This document shows, one piece after another, positions 25,493-39,078 of a stretch of DNA of 64,000 nucleotides. A program made the position numbers and the translations under genes. The DNA is from Acidobacteriota bacterium (GTDB taxonomy: Bacteria; Acidobacteriota; Terriglobia; Bryobacterales; Bryobacteraceae). Below the pieces are notes generated by a model. That model saw only the letters and a list, made by a program, of their open reading frames with translations. It did not search any database and was not told the origin of the DNA. The stretch spans positions 1 to 64,000 of the forward strand of contig JAPKZB010000062.1 in assembly GCA_026393985.1 (NCBI GenBank), written 5' to 3'. The first letter of the stretch is position 1. Each line of letters begins with the position of its first letter.

Positions 25493-26788
25493 ATGACGGT
25501 TTGGGATCAGATTAAGGATCAGCTCGCCAACAGGTTGAGTGTCGAGAGTTTCCAGAATTGGCTGGCGCCGACGCAGCAGCAGGGACAGGTAGGTAGCCGG
25601 CTGGTTGTACGGGTAGCAAGCGAGGCAACCAAGGTTTGGATGGAGCAGGAGTATGCCGAGCATGTTGCGGTGGCAATTCAAGCTCTGGGGTTGGATATCA
25701 GCCGGGTTGAGTATGAGGTGGCGGGGGCGGGGCCGGCGGTGGGGGCGGTGCAGGGAGGCGCGGCGGAAGGATCGGTGAGTGCGCTGAACCCGAAGTATAG
25801 CTTTTCAAGTTTTGTAGTGGGGAGTTGTAATCAGTTTGCGCATGCCGCGGCTAAGGCGGTAGCGGACAATCCGGCGGAGCGGTACAACCCATTGTTCATT
25901 TATGGCGGGGTCGGGATGGGCAAGACCCATCTGATGCACGCGATCGGTCGGACGCTGGCGGAACGCCACGCTTCGATGAAGATCATTTACACGTCGAGCG
26001 AGAAGTTCATGAACGAGATGATCGACTGTATCAAGACGGACCGCATGTCAACGTTCCATCAGCACTACCGGACGGCGGATATTCTGCTGGTGGATGATGT
26101 TCAGATTTTGGCGAATAAAGAGCGGACGCAGGAGGAGTTTTTCCATACCTTCAATGCGCTGCACGAGAACGGGAAGCAGATTGTACTGAGTTCGGACCAG
26201 CCGCCGAAGCAAACGCAGGGATTGACTGACCGATTGCGGAGTCGGTTTGAGTGGGGGCTCATGGTGGACGTGCAGCCGCCGGATCTGGAAACGAAGATGG
26301 CGATTCTGGACAAGAAGGCCGAGGCGGAGGGGATTCAGCTGCCCGAGGACGCGCGGATCTATATCGCGACGAAGACGAAGTCGAACGTACGGGAGCTGGA
26401 GGGCGCGCTGGTGAAGCTGGTGGCTTACAGTTCGGTGATGGATTCGCCGATTACGCTGGGGATGGCGCAGCAGGTTTTGAAGCAACTTTCCGGGGGCGGG
26501 GAGCGACGGGTGACCATTGACTTAATAGTGCGGGCGGTAGCCGAGCGGTTCAATCTGCAGCCTGGCCAGTTGAAGCTGAAGACGAATGTGCAGAACATTG
26601 CCTACCCTCGGCAGGTGGCGATGTACCTGGCCAAGGAGATGACGCCGTCTTCGTTGCCGGAGATTGGACGCTACTTTGGGGGCAAGCACCATACGACGGT
26701 GTTGCATTCGGTGCAAAAGATTGAGAAATTGCGGCAGCGGGACGGAGATTTGAACAGGCTGCTCCACAGCTTAACTGATACGATTTAA
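25493..26788 (+). CDS. dnaA: Chromosomal replication initiator protein DnaA
   Basis: The 431-residue protein has all DnaA domains. Domain I (about 1-75, VWDQIKDQLANRLSVESFQNWL) is followed by a short linker. The AAA+ domain has Walker A YGGVGMGKTHLMHAIG and Walker B ILLVDDVQIL. The C-terminal helix-turn-helix carries the signature GGKHHTTVLHSVQKIE. The linker is short compared with many DnaA proteins. It melts the origin and recruits the helicase. The ATG at 25493 follows GAGAGAGAG. dnaN lies 210 bases downstream. Confidence 0.98.
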   Translation: MTVWDQIKDQLANRLSVESFQNWLAPTQQQGQVGSRLVVRVASEATKVWMEQEYAEHVAVAIQALGLDISRVEYEVAGAGPAVGAVQGGAAEGSVSALNPKYSFSSFVVGSCNQFAHAAAKAVADNPAERYNPLFIYGGVGMGKTHLMHAIGRTLAERHASMKIIYTSSEKFMNEMIDCIKTDRMSTFHQHYRTADILLVDDVQILANKERTQEEFFHTFNALHENGKQIVLSSDQPPKQTQGLTDRLRSRFEWGLMVDVQPPDLETKMAILDKKAEAEGIQLPEDARIYIATKTKSNVRELEGALVKLVAYSSVMDSPITLGMAQQVLKQLSGGGERRVTIDLIVRAVAERFNLQPGQLKLKTNVQNIAYPRQVAMYLAKEMTPSSLPEIGRYFGGKHHTTVLHSVQKIEKLRQRDGDLNRLLHSLTDTI

Positions 26789-26998
26789 AGATATTTACGA
26801 TAGTTTTCCACAGATGGGGGGGAGAATATCCGGTGGAAGGCTGTGGGAGTTGGGGGCGGGGGTGGGTTATCCAGGTTTCTCCTCTGGGCAATCCACTGGT
26901 TAGCTGAGCAGGAAGCAGTTTAATTTTGTACAATTTAGAAAGGATTCCACATTTCCACAGCGCCTACGAATCCGGTTATAGAAATAACGGTCTAATTT
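26789..26998. promoter_or_regulatory. dnaA-dnaN intergenic region with DnaA-box-like sites
   Basis: The spacer contains TTTTCCACA at 26804-26812, TTATCCAGG at 26867-26875 and ATTTCCACA at 26951-26959, close to the TTATCCACA consensus. These could be a second origin sub-region or autoregulatory DnaA sites before dnaN. Scored by eye. Confidence 0.5.
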
Positions 26999-31316
<4,318 letters not shown>

Positions 31317-31317
31317 C

Positions 31318-32055
31318 TTGGCAGTTTACACTGGGGACTTGAATCCTGCTTTGTTTCGGGTGGTTTTGGCGAGTCCGCGCAATCCTTTGAACATTGGGGC
31401 GGTGGCGCGGGCGATGAGTAATTTCGGGTTGACGGACTTGCGATTGGTAGATGCCTACCGGGTGGCGGTGGAGGAGGCGAAGTCGGCAACGCACGCTGGG
31501 GAGGTGTTGGCGGGGGCGCGGGAGTACGGGAGTTTGGCGGAAGCGGTGGGGGATGGGACGTTGGTGGTGGGAACGTCGTCGGTAGAGAAGCGGGAGATGC
31601 AGCTGCCGCTGTACCGGTTGGAGGACGCGGCACGGCGAATTCGGAGGCACGGGGGGCCGACGGTGCTGCTGTTTGGGTCGGAGAAGTTCGGGTTGTCGAA
31701 TGAGGAGATGAGCTACTGCCATTTTCTGACGCGGATTCCGACCCGGGAGCCGCACGGGTCGATGAATCTGGGACAGGCGGTGGCGGTGACGTTGTATGAG
31801 TTGGTGCGGGACGGGGGCTGGAAGGAGGTTGGGGGGCGGGAGCAGCGGGCGGCTTCGATGGCGGAGGTGGACCGGTTGACGGGCTTGTTGCGGGCGGCGC
31901 TTGAGGAGAGCGGGTACGTGCAGGAGCGGGTGGCGGAGTCGACGGATTTGAAGCTGCGGCGGCTGGTGCGGCGGATGGGGTTGGGGCAGCGGGATGCGGT
32001 GCAGTGGCAGGGGATGGTTCGTCAGATATTGTGGAAGGTGAGGAGCGGATCATGA
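31318..32055 (+). CDS. SPOUT-family RNA methyltransferase, TrmJ-like
   Basis: The 245-residue protein is a SpoU/TrmH-type SPOUT methyltransferase. It has VVLASPRNPLNIGAVARAM (motif 1), VLLFGSEKFGLSNEE (motif 2) and MNLGQAVAVTLYEL (motif 3, the AdoMet knot). The N-terminal placement of the SPOUT domain with a C-terminal helical extension fits TrmJ, which 2'-O-methylates position 32 of tRNA. No ATG precedes the domain, so a TTG is used: 31318, or 31339 just before NPALFRVV. Neither has ideal ribosome binding site spacing. Confidence 0.85.
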   Translation: MAVYTGDLNPALFRVVLASPRNPLNIGAVARAMSNFGLTDLRLVDAYRVAVEEAKSATHAGEVLAGAREYGSLAEAVGDGTLVVGTSSVEKREMQLPLYRLEDAARRIRRHGGPTVLLFGSEKFGLSNEEMSYCHFLTRIPTREPHGSMNLGQAVAVTLYELVRDGGWKEVGGREQRAASMAEVDRLTGLLRAALEESGYVQERVAESTDLKLRRLVRRMGLGQRDAVQWQGMVRQILWKVRSGS

Positions 32056-32987
32056 AGGTCTGGCTGTTGAGTCTAGTGCTGCTGGCGGGTTGTGGGCGGG
32101 GTCCGGAAAAGCCGAAGGTGGTGACTTCGCCGGATTCGCCGGCTTATGACGCGACGTTCTGGAAGACGTGGGGCGATGGGCAGGCGGAGTTGACGAGCTA
32201 CGAGTTGACCTATCCGCGCTATGGGGTGCCGCGGAAGGGGACGGCGGTGGCGATTACGGTGGCCGAGACGTTTGCCAATTCGGCGCGGGTGAAGAGCGAC
32301 CCCGGGGTGCGGCCGAGGAACGACGAGTTTCCGGTGATGAAGCTGAATCTCGTCGAAGATTTTCAGACCGGGATTTATGATTACAATCTGCAGCTTTCGG
32401 CGTTTGTGGCGCTCGTGCCGGCGAACGGGCGGCCGGCCGGGGCGCCTACGAAGGTGACGTGGTCGAGCCAGGAGTGGTGCGGGAACCTGTTTAAGTCGGC
32501 GATCTTCAACGAATCGGCGGTTCGCGTTGAGAGCCACAGCTACTTCGACGGGGAGGGGGACCAGGAGGTGCTGGTGCGGTATCCGGAGCTGGGGATCAGC
32601 GAAGATACCTTGATGCTGTGGGCGCGCGGGATGGCGCGGCCGGTGATGAAGCCTGGCGAGGTGCGGAAGGCGTCGATGATGCTGGCGCTGCAGGTTTCGC
32701 GGTTTAGGGAGGGCCCGGCGCGGTGGGAAGAGGTGGAGTTGACGCGGCGGGAGGGGGGCGAGGGGCTCGAAGAGTACCGGATGACGGTGGGCAAGCGGTG
32801 GCGGGCGTACTGGGTGGAGAAGGCCGCGCCACGGCGGGTGGTCCGCTACGAGACGAGCGAGGGAGTGAAGGCCGTTATGCTGGCGAGTGAGCGGATGAAG
32901 TATTGGGAGCTGAATACGCCGGAGGGCGAGAGGGCGCTCGAGAAGCTGAAGCTACACGGGATAGGGCCAGTGGGGCTTGGCAAATAG
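32052..32987 (+). CDS. Hypothetical lipoprotein
   Basis: The 311-residue product has a classic lipoprotein signal, MKVWLLSLVLLAGCGRG, with the lipobox LLAGC. The mature part reads as a soluble periplasmic domain with no family I recognise; it includes WSSQEWCGNLF and SYFDGEGDQEVLVRYPELG. Its ATG overlaps the end of the methyltransferase gene by four bases (ATGA), so it is cotranslated with it. Its 3' end overlaps the convergent dehydrogenase gene by 36 bases. Confidence 0.75.
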   Translation: MKVWLLSLVLLAGCGRGPEKPKVVTSPDSPAYDATFWKTWGDGQAELTSYELTYPRYGVPRKGTAVAITVAETFANSARVKSDPGVRPRNDEFPVMKLNLVEDFQTGIYDYNLQLSAFVALVPANGRPAGAPTKVTWSSQEWCGNLFKSAIFNESAVRVESHSYFDGEGDQEVLVRYPELGISEDTLMLWARGMARPVMKPGEVRKASMMLALQVSRFREGPARWEEVELTRREGGEGLEEYRMTVGKRWRAYWVEKAAPRRVVRYETSEGVKAVMLASERMKYWELNTPEGERALEKLKLHGIGPVGLGK

Positions 32988-33725
32988 GCCGCCATCGACG
33001 TAAAGGGTCTGGCCGGTGACGAAGTCGGCGAGGTCGCTTACAAAGAAGAGCACGGCGCGTGCGACATCTTCCGGGGTGCCGACGCGGGCGAGCGGGGTGA
33101 CGGCAGCCCAGGTGCCGGCGTAGTCTCCGGCTTCTTCCTTGGTGCGTTCGACTTCGATGGCGCCGGGTGCGACGCAGTTGACGGTGATGCCGAACTTGCC
33201 GAGTTCGACGGCGGCGACCTTGGTGAACTGTTCAATGCCGCCTTTGCTGGCGGTGTAGTTGACGAGATGGGGGAAGGCGACTTTGTTGCAACCGGAGCCG
33301 ATGTGGAGGATACGGCCGGCGCCTTGGTTCTTCATGAGGGCGGCGGCGCGTTGGGTGCAGAGGAAGGTGCCTTTGAGATTGGTATCGAGGACGTGGTCCC
33401 AGTCGGCTTCGGTGAGGTCGAGGAGGGCTTTCCAGGTTTGGACGCCGGCGTTGTTGACGAGGATGTCGAGGCGGCCGTAGGTTTCGGTGATCTGGTCGAA
33501 CATGCGGTCGATTTGGGGGGCGGAGGCGACGCTGGCCTGGAGGATGAGGCCGCGGCCGCCGGCGGCTTCGATGGCGCTGAGGGTTTCTCGGGCGCCGGGT
33601 TCGTCGGAGTTGTAGTTGACGACGACGGTGGCGCCGTGACGGGCGAGGGCGAGGGCGATGCCGCGTCCGACACCTTTGCTCGCGCCGGTGACGAGGGCGA
33701 CTTTTCCGGAGAGTTGAATAGGCAT
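32952..33725 (-). CDS. Short-chain dehydrogenase/reductase
   Basis: The 257-residue protein is a classical SDR. The cofactor motif TGASKGVGRGIA is at about 14-25, NNAG at about 91-94, and the catalytic Ser-Tyr-x-x-x-Lys in HIGSGCNKVAF...NYTASKGG. The C-terminal DVARAVLFFVSDLADFVTGQ and LYVDGG are typical. It resembles glucose 1-dehydrogenase-like members and should be NAD(P)-dependent; the substrate is unknown. It is convergent with the lipoprotein gene and diverges from speA. Confidence 0.9.
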   Translation of the reverse strand: MPIQLSGKVALVTGASKGVGRGIALALARHGATVVVNYNSDEPGARETLSAIEAAGGRGLILQASVASAPQIDRMFDQITETYGRLDILVNNAGVQTWKALLDLTEADWDHVLDTNLKGTFLCTQRAAALMKNQGAGRILHIGSGCNKVAFPHLVNYTASKGGIEQFTKVAAVELGKFGITVNCVAPGAIEVERTKEEAGDYAGTWAAVTPLARVGTPEDVARAVLFFVSDLADFVTGQTLYVDGGLFAKPHWPYPV

Positions 33726-33804
33726 CCTTTATTTGTAACGAAAAACCGCTTGCCCCATCCGTGTTAATAGTCGGACACTGAAACTTTGCGAGGGAACTCT
33801 ACTA

Positions 33805-35748
33805 TTGAACCTGAATATGAGTGACGGCCCGAAGAGAAAAGATGCCACCGAACGGTGGACGACAACGGACGCGGCGGAGATGTATGACGTGGCGGCGTGG
33901 GGAAAAGGGTATTTTTCCGTCGGGGCCAACGGGCATGTTTTTGTCCATCCGAACAAGGAAGCGGGCCGGAGGGTGGACCTGAAAGAGTTGGTGGACACGC
34001 TGGTGATGCGGGGCATCAACCCACCGATTCTGATTCGTTTTGGCGAGATTCTGCAGAACCGGCTGGCGGATTTGCATACGGCGTTCCGGACGGCGATCAG
34101 CGAGCACAGCTACAAAGGCGACTACCGGTGCGTGTTTCCGATTAAGGTGAATCAGCAGCGGCAGGTGGTGGAGGAGGTTTTCGAGTACGGCCGGCCGTTT
34201 GGTTATGGCCTCGAGGCGGGTTCGAAGCCGGAGTTGATGGCCGTTATTGCGATTGCGGATAATCAAACGCCGATTTTGTGCAACGGGTTCAAGGACGATG
34301 AGTACATTGAACTGGCGATGATGGCGCGGAAGATTGGCCGCAACATCACGCCGGTGGTGGAGAAGTACACTGAGCTGAACCTGATTTTGAAGCACGCCAA
34401 GCTGTTGGGGGTGCGGCCGTCGATCGGGATCCGGCTGAAGCTGGCGAGCCGGGGGAGCGGGCGTTGGAAGAGTTCGGGCGGGTACCGGTCGAAGTTCGGG
34501 TTGACGGTGTCGGAGGCGCTGCGGGCGCTGGAGCAGTTGCGGGGCGAGGGTATGGAAGACTGCCTGAAGCTGGTGCACTTCCATCTGGGCAGCCAGATTA
34601 CGAACATCCGGCAGATTAAGGGCGCTGTAATTGAAGCCGCGCGGATTTACACCGAGATGGTGAAGAGCGGAGCGGGGCTCGAGTATATTGACGTCGGCGG
34701 CGGGCTGGGGATCGACTACGACGGGTCGCAGACGGACTTTGAGTCGAGCGTGAACTACACGCTGCAGGAGTACGCCAACGACGTCGTTTATCACATTCAG
34801 AACGTCTGCGATGAGGCCGATGTGGCGCATCCGACGATCATCAGTGAGAGCGGGCGGGCCGTGGCGGCCTACCATTCGATGCTGATCTTCAATGTGTTGG
34901 GGGTGAGTGGCTTTGGCGAAGAGGCGATTCCGAACGAGATTTCCGAGGAGAGTGAGCAACCGCTGATCGACCTGCATCAGACGTTTCGGAATATTTCGGC
35001 CAAGAATCTGCTGGAATCGTTCCATGATGCGCAGGGGGCGCTGGATTCGGCGCTGAATCTGTTCAGCCTGGGGTATCTGCCGCTGGCGCAGCGGAGCTTG
35101 GCGGAGAACCTGTATTGGGCGATCTGCCGGCGGATTCTGAAGCTGTCGAAGGAGCTCGAGTATTTGCCGGAGGAGTTAGAGGGGCTGGAGAGCATGCTTT
35201 CCGATACCTATTTCTGCAACTTCTCGCTGTTTCAGAGCATGCCGGACAGCTGGGCGATCAAGCAGCTTTTTCCGGTGATGCCGATTCATCGGTTGGAGCA
35301 GAACCCGACGCATCACGGGGTGCTGGGGGATATTTCTTGCGACTCGGACGGGAAGATTGACCGCTTCATTGACCGGCGCGATGTGAAGAACACGCTGCCG
35401 TTGCATGAGTTCCATGGCGGGGCGACGTACTACCTGGGAGCGTTTCTGGTGGGGGCGTACCAGGAGATTCTGGGCGACCTGCATAACCTGTTGGGCGATA
35501 CGAATGCCGTGCACGTGCAGTTGAGCGAGACGGGGGAGATTATTCTCGATCACGTTATTAACGGCGATACGGTGCGCGAGGTGCTCGACTACGTGCAGTT
35601 TAGCGCCAAGGCGTTGATTGAAGCCTTCCGGAAGGATGTAGAGAAGGCGGTGCGCGAGGGCAAGCTGGGGTATGAAGAGGCCGGGCGGATGCTGCGGTTC
35701 TATGAGGACGGCATTCACGGGTATACGTATCTCGAGTCGGTGGAATAG
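33805..35748 (+). CDS. speA: Biosynthetic arginine decarboxylase (SpeA type)
   Basis: The 647-residue protein is the usual length for SpeA. The PLP-binding Lys is in VFPIKVNQQRQVVEEV. HFHLGSQITN, YIDVGGGLGIDYDGSQ and the phosphate-binding region before ISESGRA follow, and the late motif DTYFCNFSLFQSMPDSWAI carries the active-site Cys/Asp region. It converts arginine to agmatine for polyamine synthesis. Start: TTG at 33805 has GAGGG ten bases upstream; an ATG at 33817 lacks a ribosome binding site. Its stop overlaps the next gene's GTG by one base. Confidence 0.93.
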   Translation: MNLNMSDGPKRKDATERWTTTDAAEMYDVAAWGKGYFSVGANGHVFVHPNKEAGRRVDLKELVDTLVMRGINPPILIRFGEILQNRLADLHTAFRTAISEHSYKGDYRCVFPIKVNQQRQVVEEVFEYGRPFGYGLEAGSKPELMAVIAIADNQTPILCNGFKDDEYIELAMMARKIGRNITPVVEKYTELNLILKHAKLLGVRPSIGIRLKLASRGSGRWKSSGGYRSKFGLTVSEALRALEQLRGEGMEDCLKLVHFHLGSQITNIRQIKGAVIEAARIYTEMVKSGAGLEYIDVGGGLGIDYDGSQTDFESSVNYTLQEYANDVVYHIQNVCDEADVAHPTIISESGRAVAAYHSMLIFNVLGVSGFGEEAIPNEISEESEQPLIDLHQTFRNISAKNLLESFHDAQGALDSALNLFSLGYLPLAQRSLAENLYWAICRRILKLSKELEYLPEELEGLESMLSDTYFCNFSLFQSMPDSWAIKQLFPVMPIHRLEQNPTHHGVLGDISCDSDGKIDRFIDRRDVKNTLPLHEFHGGATYYLGAFLVGAYQEILGDLHNLLGDTNAVHVQLSETGEIILDHVINGDTVREVLDYVQFSAKALIEAFRKDVEKAVREGKLGYEEAGRMLRFYEDGIHGYTYLESVE

Positions 35749-36356
35749 TGAAGCTGCTGGTTTTCTCCGATATCCATAACGACAAGCGGGCGCTGGAGCG
35801 GTTGATGGCGACCGAGGCGGACGCGTATGTGTGTGCGGGGGATCTGGTGAGTTGGGCTCGGGGCTTGGATGTGATGGGCGAGATCCTGAAGCCGCGAGCC
35901 GAGCGGATGTACGTGCTGCCGGGGAACCATGAGTCGGAGGCCGACATTGCGGGTTTCTGTGCGCGGTTTGGCTTTACGGCGCTGCACGGGCGGGTGGTGG
36001 AGATGGGCGGGGTGCGGGTGGCGGGGTTGGGGTATTCGAACCGGACGCCGTTCAACACGCCGGGCGAGTATAGCGAACAGGAGTTGAGCCAGCGGCTGGA
36101 GGCCTTTGCGGGGCTGCAGCCGCTGGTTTTGATCTGCCACTGTCCGCCGAAGGATACGCCGCTTGATGGGGTGAAGGAAGGGGCGCATTTCGGGAGCCCG
36201 GCGGTAAGGGAGTTTATTGAGAAGCACGGCCCGAAGCGGTTTTTTAGTGGGCATATCCACGAGACTGAGGGCGTGGAGTGCACGGTGGGCCGCACTCGCG
36301 GCGTGAACGCCGGCAAGCGCGGCTATCTGCTGGACCTGGCCGAGTTGACCGCTTAG
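35748..36356 (+). CDS. Calcineurin-like metallophosphoesterase
   Basis: The 202-residue protein has the full metallophosphoesterase motif set in order: FSDIHND (5-11), CAGDLVSW, LPGNHESE, ICHCPPKD and FFSGHIHE. These ligate two metals and cleave phosphoester bonds. Substrate unknown; small members act on cyclic or linear phosphodiesters. It begins with GTG overlapping the speA stop by one base, so the two are coupled, and its 3' end overlaps the convergent baeRF gene. Confidence 0.88.
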   Translation: MKLLVFSDIHNDKRALERLMATEADAYVCAGDLVSWARGLDVMGEILKPRAERMYVLPGNHESEADIAGFCARFGFTALHGRVVEMGGVRVAGLGYSNRTPFNTPGEYSEQELSQRLEAFAGLQPLVLICHCPPKDTPLDGVKEGAHFGSPAVREFIEKHGPKRFFSGHIHETEGVECTVGRTRGVNAGKRGYLLDLAELTA

Positions 36357-37456
36357 AAGCGGAAGGTGGCGGCGAGGCCCGTGGAGGTGGGCATGTCCGC
36401 GGCGGGGACGACGACGACGTGGCCCCCGCGCTGGAGGACGAGTTCGGCGAGGTCGTCGAGCAGATCGTCGCCGTTCGGGCCGGGGATGAGACGGTCGGCT
36501 TCGACGAGGAGGGTATCGACGCGAGAGGCAGCGGCGGCGTCGGCGGCGTATTGGTAGTCGTCGGAGCCGAGGGCGCGGGCGTGGGCGGCGCCGTAGGCTT
36601 CGGCGTGTTTTTTGAGGCGGACACGGAATTCGGGTTCGATGACCTTCCAGGCCCGCTGGCAGAGTTCGGCGGTGGTGAGGGCCCAGGGATCGGCCTCGAT
36701 GCCGTGGGCGTGGAGGAAGGGGTTGTGGCTGACGTCGCGGAACGGGGTGTGGTACTGGGTGAGGGCGGCGAGGATGAGGGGCACGCCGGCGGGACGGGAG
36801 TGGTGTTCGAGGATGGCGCGGTCGACGGCGCGGAAGAAGCGCTTTTCGTCGATGTCGGCTTCGTCGGCTTTGGTGCCCTGGGTGTGGCGCATGTGGGAGC
36901 CGAGGGCGGCGCCGCCGTAGGAGGCGACGGTTTCGTGGGGTTCGGTGTGTTCGTCGCCGAGGGCTTCTTTGATGTTGGCGGGGACGCCGGGGGCAAGGGC
37001 AACTTCGTCGAGCTGGTCGCGGTTGCCGTCAAAGAGGCGGATTTCGCGGCGGCTGAGGGCGAGGATTTGGTAGCGTTCGGCTGATTGCTGGATGCGGAGC
37101 AGGGGTTTGAGATGGAAGCTGGTGGCCACGGTGGCGACGGCGGGCACGGGGCGTTGAAGCTTGATGGTGCGGAATCCGGCGGCGTTGCCGAGGACGGCGA
37201 GGCCATCCCAGGAGTGGGTCCAGAAGGGGGCCTCGTGGGTGAGGGCGAGGAAGGGGGCGAGGAGGCTGGCGGCGTTCGCGTTGGGGTAGTGGGTGGAGAG
37301 AGTGGTCTCGAGTTGCTTGACGAGGTTCTTGTAGCGGATGGGGTCCTGCTGATTTTCGGGGTGGCGGCGGTGAGTGGCCAGATAGACCGAAAGGCAGGGC
37401 CCGACTTGGGGCTGGAGAAGCTCGTGGATCTGGTTGGGGGTGATGGTTGCGTTCAT
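36353..37456 (-). CDS. baeRF-family protein (bacterial archaeo-eukaryotic release-factor-like)
   Basis: The 367-residue protein begins MNATITPNQIHELLQPQ and GPCLSVYLATHRRHPENQQD. These, with RYQILALSRREIRLFDGNRD, HETVASYGGAALGSHMRH and a late LLVEADRLIPGPNGDDLLDDLAELVLQ, match the baeRF3-type proteins related to eukaryotic/archaeal release factor eRF1. These are thought to act on ribosomes or RNA, but their function is not established. The start at 37456 is taken because similarity begins there; the frame extends upstream without coding character. Confidence 0.75.
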   Translation of the reverse strand: MNATITPNQIHELLQPQVGPCLSVYLATHRRHPENQQDPIRYKNLVKQLETTLSTHYPNANAASLLAPFLALTHEAPFWTHSWDGLAVLGNAAGFRTIKLQRPVPAVATVATSFHLKPLLRIQQSAERYQILALSRREIRLFDGNRDQLDEVALAPGVPANIKEALGDEHTEPHETVASYGGAALGSHMRHTQGTKADEADIDEKRFFRAVDRAILEHHSRPAGVPLILAALTQYHTPFRDVSHNPFLHAHGIEADPWALTTAELCQRAWKVIEPEFRVRLKKHAEAYGAAHARALGSDDYQYAADAAAASRVDTLLVEADRLIPGPNGDDLLDDLAELVLQRGGHVVVVPAADMPTSTGLAATFRF

Positions 37457-38445
37457 AATGGTTCCCTTTGGTTCAAGCAATTGAGGGGCCAGGCCCGTTG
37501 GCAGGCGAGGGGCGGGGCGCGATAGGGTGTGACGGAGTGCTATGAAACGAATTGCGCAGCCGATGTTCCTGTTGCTGCCTGGTATTGTTTTCGACTGGCG
37601 ACCGTCGCGGAGTGGCGTCACTTGCGGATGCCCCCGGGGGAGTCTGGTCGCTTTTTGAGGCTGCCATGTTTGCGTAATGGCTGGGACGGGATGGCTGCCG
37701 TGGTTGGTGTTGTGTCTGTTGCGGGCGGTGCGGGGGAAGCGGCCGGTGTTCAGCGCGGCGCTTGCGGGGGCTTTGGTGGGGTTGGCGGCGCCTCGGCCGC
37801 GTGTGTATATTGCCCCATTTGTGGGGCTTTTGGGTTTTTCGTTGGCGGTTTTGGGGCTGGTTGCGGGGTGGCGGACGGGAATTTGGTGTACGGTTTGTTG
37901 GATGCCGTGGCGCCGGTGTTGACGGTGGGGGCGATGATGCAGTGGGGCGGCGTGTTTCAGGTGGGGATGGCGAATCGCTCGAGCCGGCAGAACGTCCCGA
38001 GGCGTCTTGATTCGCTGTACCATCACGGCGACATTGCGAGTTTTCTGCGGTCGCAGAAGGGGCCGATGCGGGCTGGGGTTTCTGACGCGGAGATCTCGTA
38101 CGATTTCGGGGACTGGCCCGGGATACGGACGGAGCCGGGATTCTCGGGGAGCGTGAGGACGAGTTTGCTTGAGCTGGACACGTGGCGGCCGCGGATGCGG
38201 GATCTACCGGGGCTAAAGTTTTATGTCGGCGCGCAGGCGGCGCGGGGGGAGGTCAGGCTGGAGCGGTCGTACGAGTCTACTTCCGTGGGGAGTAGGGCGA
38301 AGTTGGGTGCGGGGTGTGTTGCAGCGGCTGGAGATGGTGTATCGGCTGGGGACGGAGTAGAGGGCTAGTGATTTGGGCTTGGCGCTGGTCTCAATAAGGT
38401 TTTTGGCCGATTTACGTGTGACCACGACGCGGCCATGATAGGGGA
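37457..38445. other. Gene-poor stretch; possible decayed membrane gene
   Basis: No gene here is convincing. A plus-strand frame at 37677-37922 has two strongly hydrophobic runs (WLPWLVLCLLRAV and FVGLLGFSLAVLGLVAGW), and a neighbouring frame from about 37966 to 38290 is polar and protein-like (SSRQNVPRRLDSLYHHGD onward). They could be pieces of one decayed membrane protein gene, since the frame changes between them. No domain is recognised. Confidence 0.3.
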
Positions 38446-39075
38446 ATGGTGAGAGTTCTGGGCCTGTGCGGCCTGTTGGCGCTGGGCGCGGCGGGCGGGG
38501 AGGTGTCGTCGAGTGTGCTGGTGTTGAAGAACGGGCAGCGGATTGGCTATGAGAGTCTGGTGCGGGAGGGCGAAACGCTGTTTTTGCGGGTGGGTGGGAA
38601 TTCGTTGGTAATTGACGCATCGGAGGTGGCCCTGGCGCCGGTGGCGGCGGGCGGGGAATTTGTGCCCGGCAAAGAGGTGCCGGAGCCCGTGGCCCGTTTG
38701 ATTGGCCCCAACGCCGGGAGGCATAACCTGCGGCCGGAGCTGATTCAGGCGGTGATGGAGGTGGAGTCGGGCTACCAGGTGCGGGCGCGGAGCCGGGTGG
38801 GGGCGATTGGGTTAATGCAGTTGATGCCGCAGACGGCGCGGCATTTGGGAGTCAATGCGCATGATCCGGCGCAGAACGTGGAGGGTGGAGCGCGGCTGCT
38901 GGATATGCTGGTGACGAAGTACGAGGGTAGGCCCAACGGGTTAGCGCTGGCGTTGGCGGCGTATAACGCGGGGGCGGGGGCGGTGGACCGGTACGGCGGG
39001 ATTCCACCGTACCGGGAGACGCGGGGTTATGTGAAGAAGGTGCTGCGGCGGTTTCGGGAGCTGGTGAACGAATAG
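38446..39075 (+). CDS. Secreted lytic transglycosylase (SLT domain)
   Basis: The 209-residue protein has a signal peptide (1-18), a short beta-type N-terminal domain (SSVLVLKNGQRIGYESLV) and an SLT-type lysozyme-like domain from about residue 90. The catalytic Glu is in VMEVESGYQVRARS, followed by GAIGLMQLMPQTA and LALAAYNAGAGAV. It cleaves peptidoglycan to 1,6-anhydro-muropeptides in the periplasm. The N-terminal domain resembles short SH3-like modules that precede SLT domains in Acidobacteria. It is convergent with glnS. Confidence 0.9.
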   Translation: MVRVLGLCGLLALGAAGGEVSSSVLVLKNGQRIGYESLVREGETLFLRVGGNSLVIDASEVALAPVAAGGEFVPGKEVPEPVARLIGPNAGRHNLRPELIQAVMEVESGYQVRARSRVGAIGLMQLMPQTARHLGVNAHDPAQNVEGGARLLDMLVTKYEGRPNGLALALAAYNAGAGAVDRYGGIPPYRETRGYVKKVLRRFRELVNE

Positions 39076-39078
39076 GCG

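Noticed and set aside
36353-38026. A longer 557-codon version of the baeRF gene
   Set aside because: The N-terminal 190 residues lack coding character and family similarity starts at the ATG at 37456, so the shorter gene is annotated.
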